Below are positions 5,528 to 5,539 of a stretch of 5,539 bases of DNA, in pieces (within the stretch, counting starts at the first letter, position 1; every line of letters starts with the position of its first letter). The translations under genes were made by a program, and so were the position numbers. This stretch comes from Gemmatimonadota bacterium (lineage in GTDB: Bacteria; Gemmatimonadota; Gemmatimonadetes; Longimicrobiales; Gaopeijiaceae): the NCBI GenBank assembly GCA_015492755.1, contig WGEM01000619.1:1-5539 (forward strand). The letters are read 5' to 3'. The notes under the pieces were generated by a model. The model was not told the origin of the DNA, searched no databases, and saw only the letters and a list, made by a program, of their open reading frames with translations.

Positions 5528-5539
5528 ATGATGTACGCT
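5528..5539 (+). CDS. Probable start of a divergent gene (partial, right edge)
   Basis: On the plus strand AGAGGAG (5516-5522) is followed after five bases by ATG at 5528, with a second ATG directly after it. Only four codons (MMYA) are visible. The strong ribosome site in the right place, after a palindrome-rich gap, suggests a real divergent gene. The product cannot be told. Confidence 0.4.

Noticed and set aside
1..5539. CRISPR arrays, tRNA or rRNA genes, insertion sequences and phage genes
   Set aside because: I saw no regularly spaced repeats, tRNA-like cloverleaf, transposase or terminal repeats in either strand.

Overview
The window is high-GC bacterial DNA with tightly packed genes, and every main gene has a clear Shine-Dalgarno site. 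Nothing in it fixes the taxonomy. The mix of a secreted caspase-family protein, a CsgG-TPR protein and a CoA-thioester aromatic-reduction operon would fit a soil, sediment or marine lineage such as Gemmatimonadota, Acidobacteriota or a relative. That placement is inference.

Left part (1-2393): a minus-strand operon for anaerobic-type ring or acyl-CoA chemistry. It has a readable promoter (2195-2223), a leader of about 135 nt with a 21-nt dyad, and a crotonase most like cyclohexa-1,5-diene-1-carbonyl-CoA hydratase (Dch). One base further on is a 399-residue BcrC/HgdB-type iron-sulfur subunit of the 2-hydroxyacyl-CoA dehydratase / benzoyl-CoA reductase family. A third gene, of which only the first ten codons are visible, runs off the left edge. 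The order dch - bcrC-like - next subunit resembles class I benzoyl-CoA reductase clusters, so the deciding genes (BcrB, and the ATPase subunits BcrA/BcrD) should lie just outside the window.

Middle (2394-2753): a stand-alone receiver-domain response regulator on the plus strand. It is divergent from the hydratase operon and convergent with the genes to its right. A GC-rich stem-loop in the 65-bp convergent gap may terminate one or both transcripts.

Right part (2819-5539): a two-gene minus-strand operon with a 4-bp ATGA overlap, encoding two exported proteins. The first is a small CsgG-domain protein with a C-terminal TPR and no lipobox. The second is a 599-residue caspase-family (C14-like) protein with a signal peptide, an N-terminal CsgG/FlgT-like alpha/beta region, an Ig-like segment, an intact His/Cys dyad and a C-terminal EF-hand-like loop. 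The only cysteine in either protein is the predicted nucleophile. This pair is the most interesting part of the window and looks like a cell-envelope protease with a dedicated partner. Upstream is a palindrome-rich 223-bp gap, and then the probable start of a divergent plus-strand gene at the right edge.
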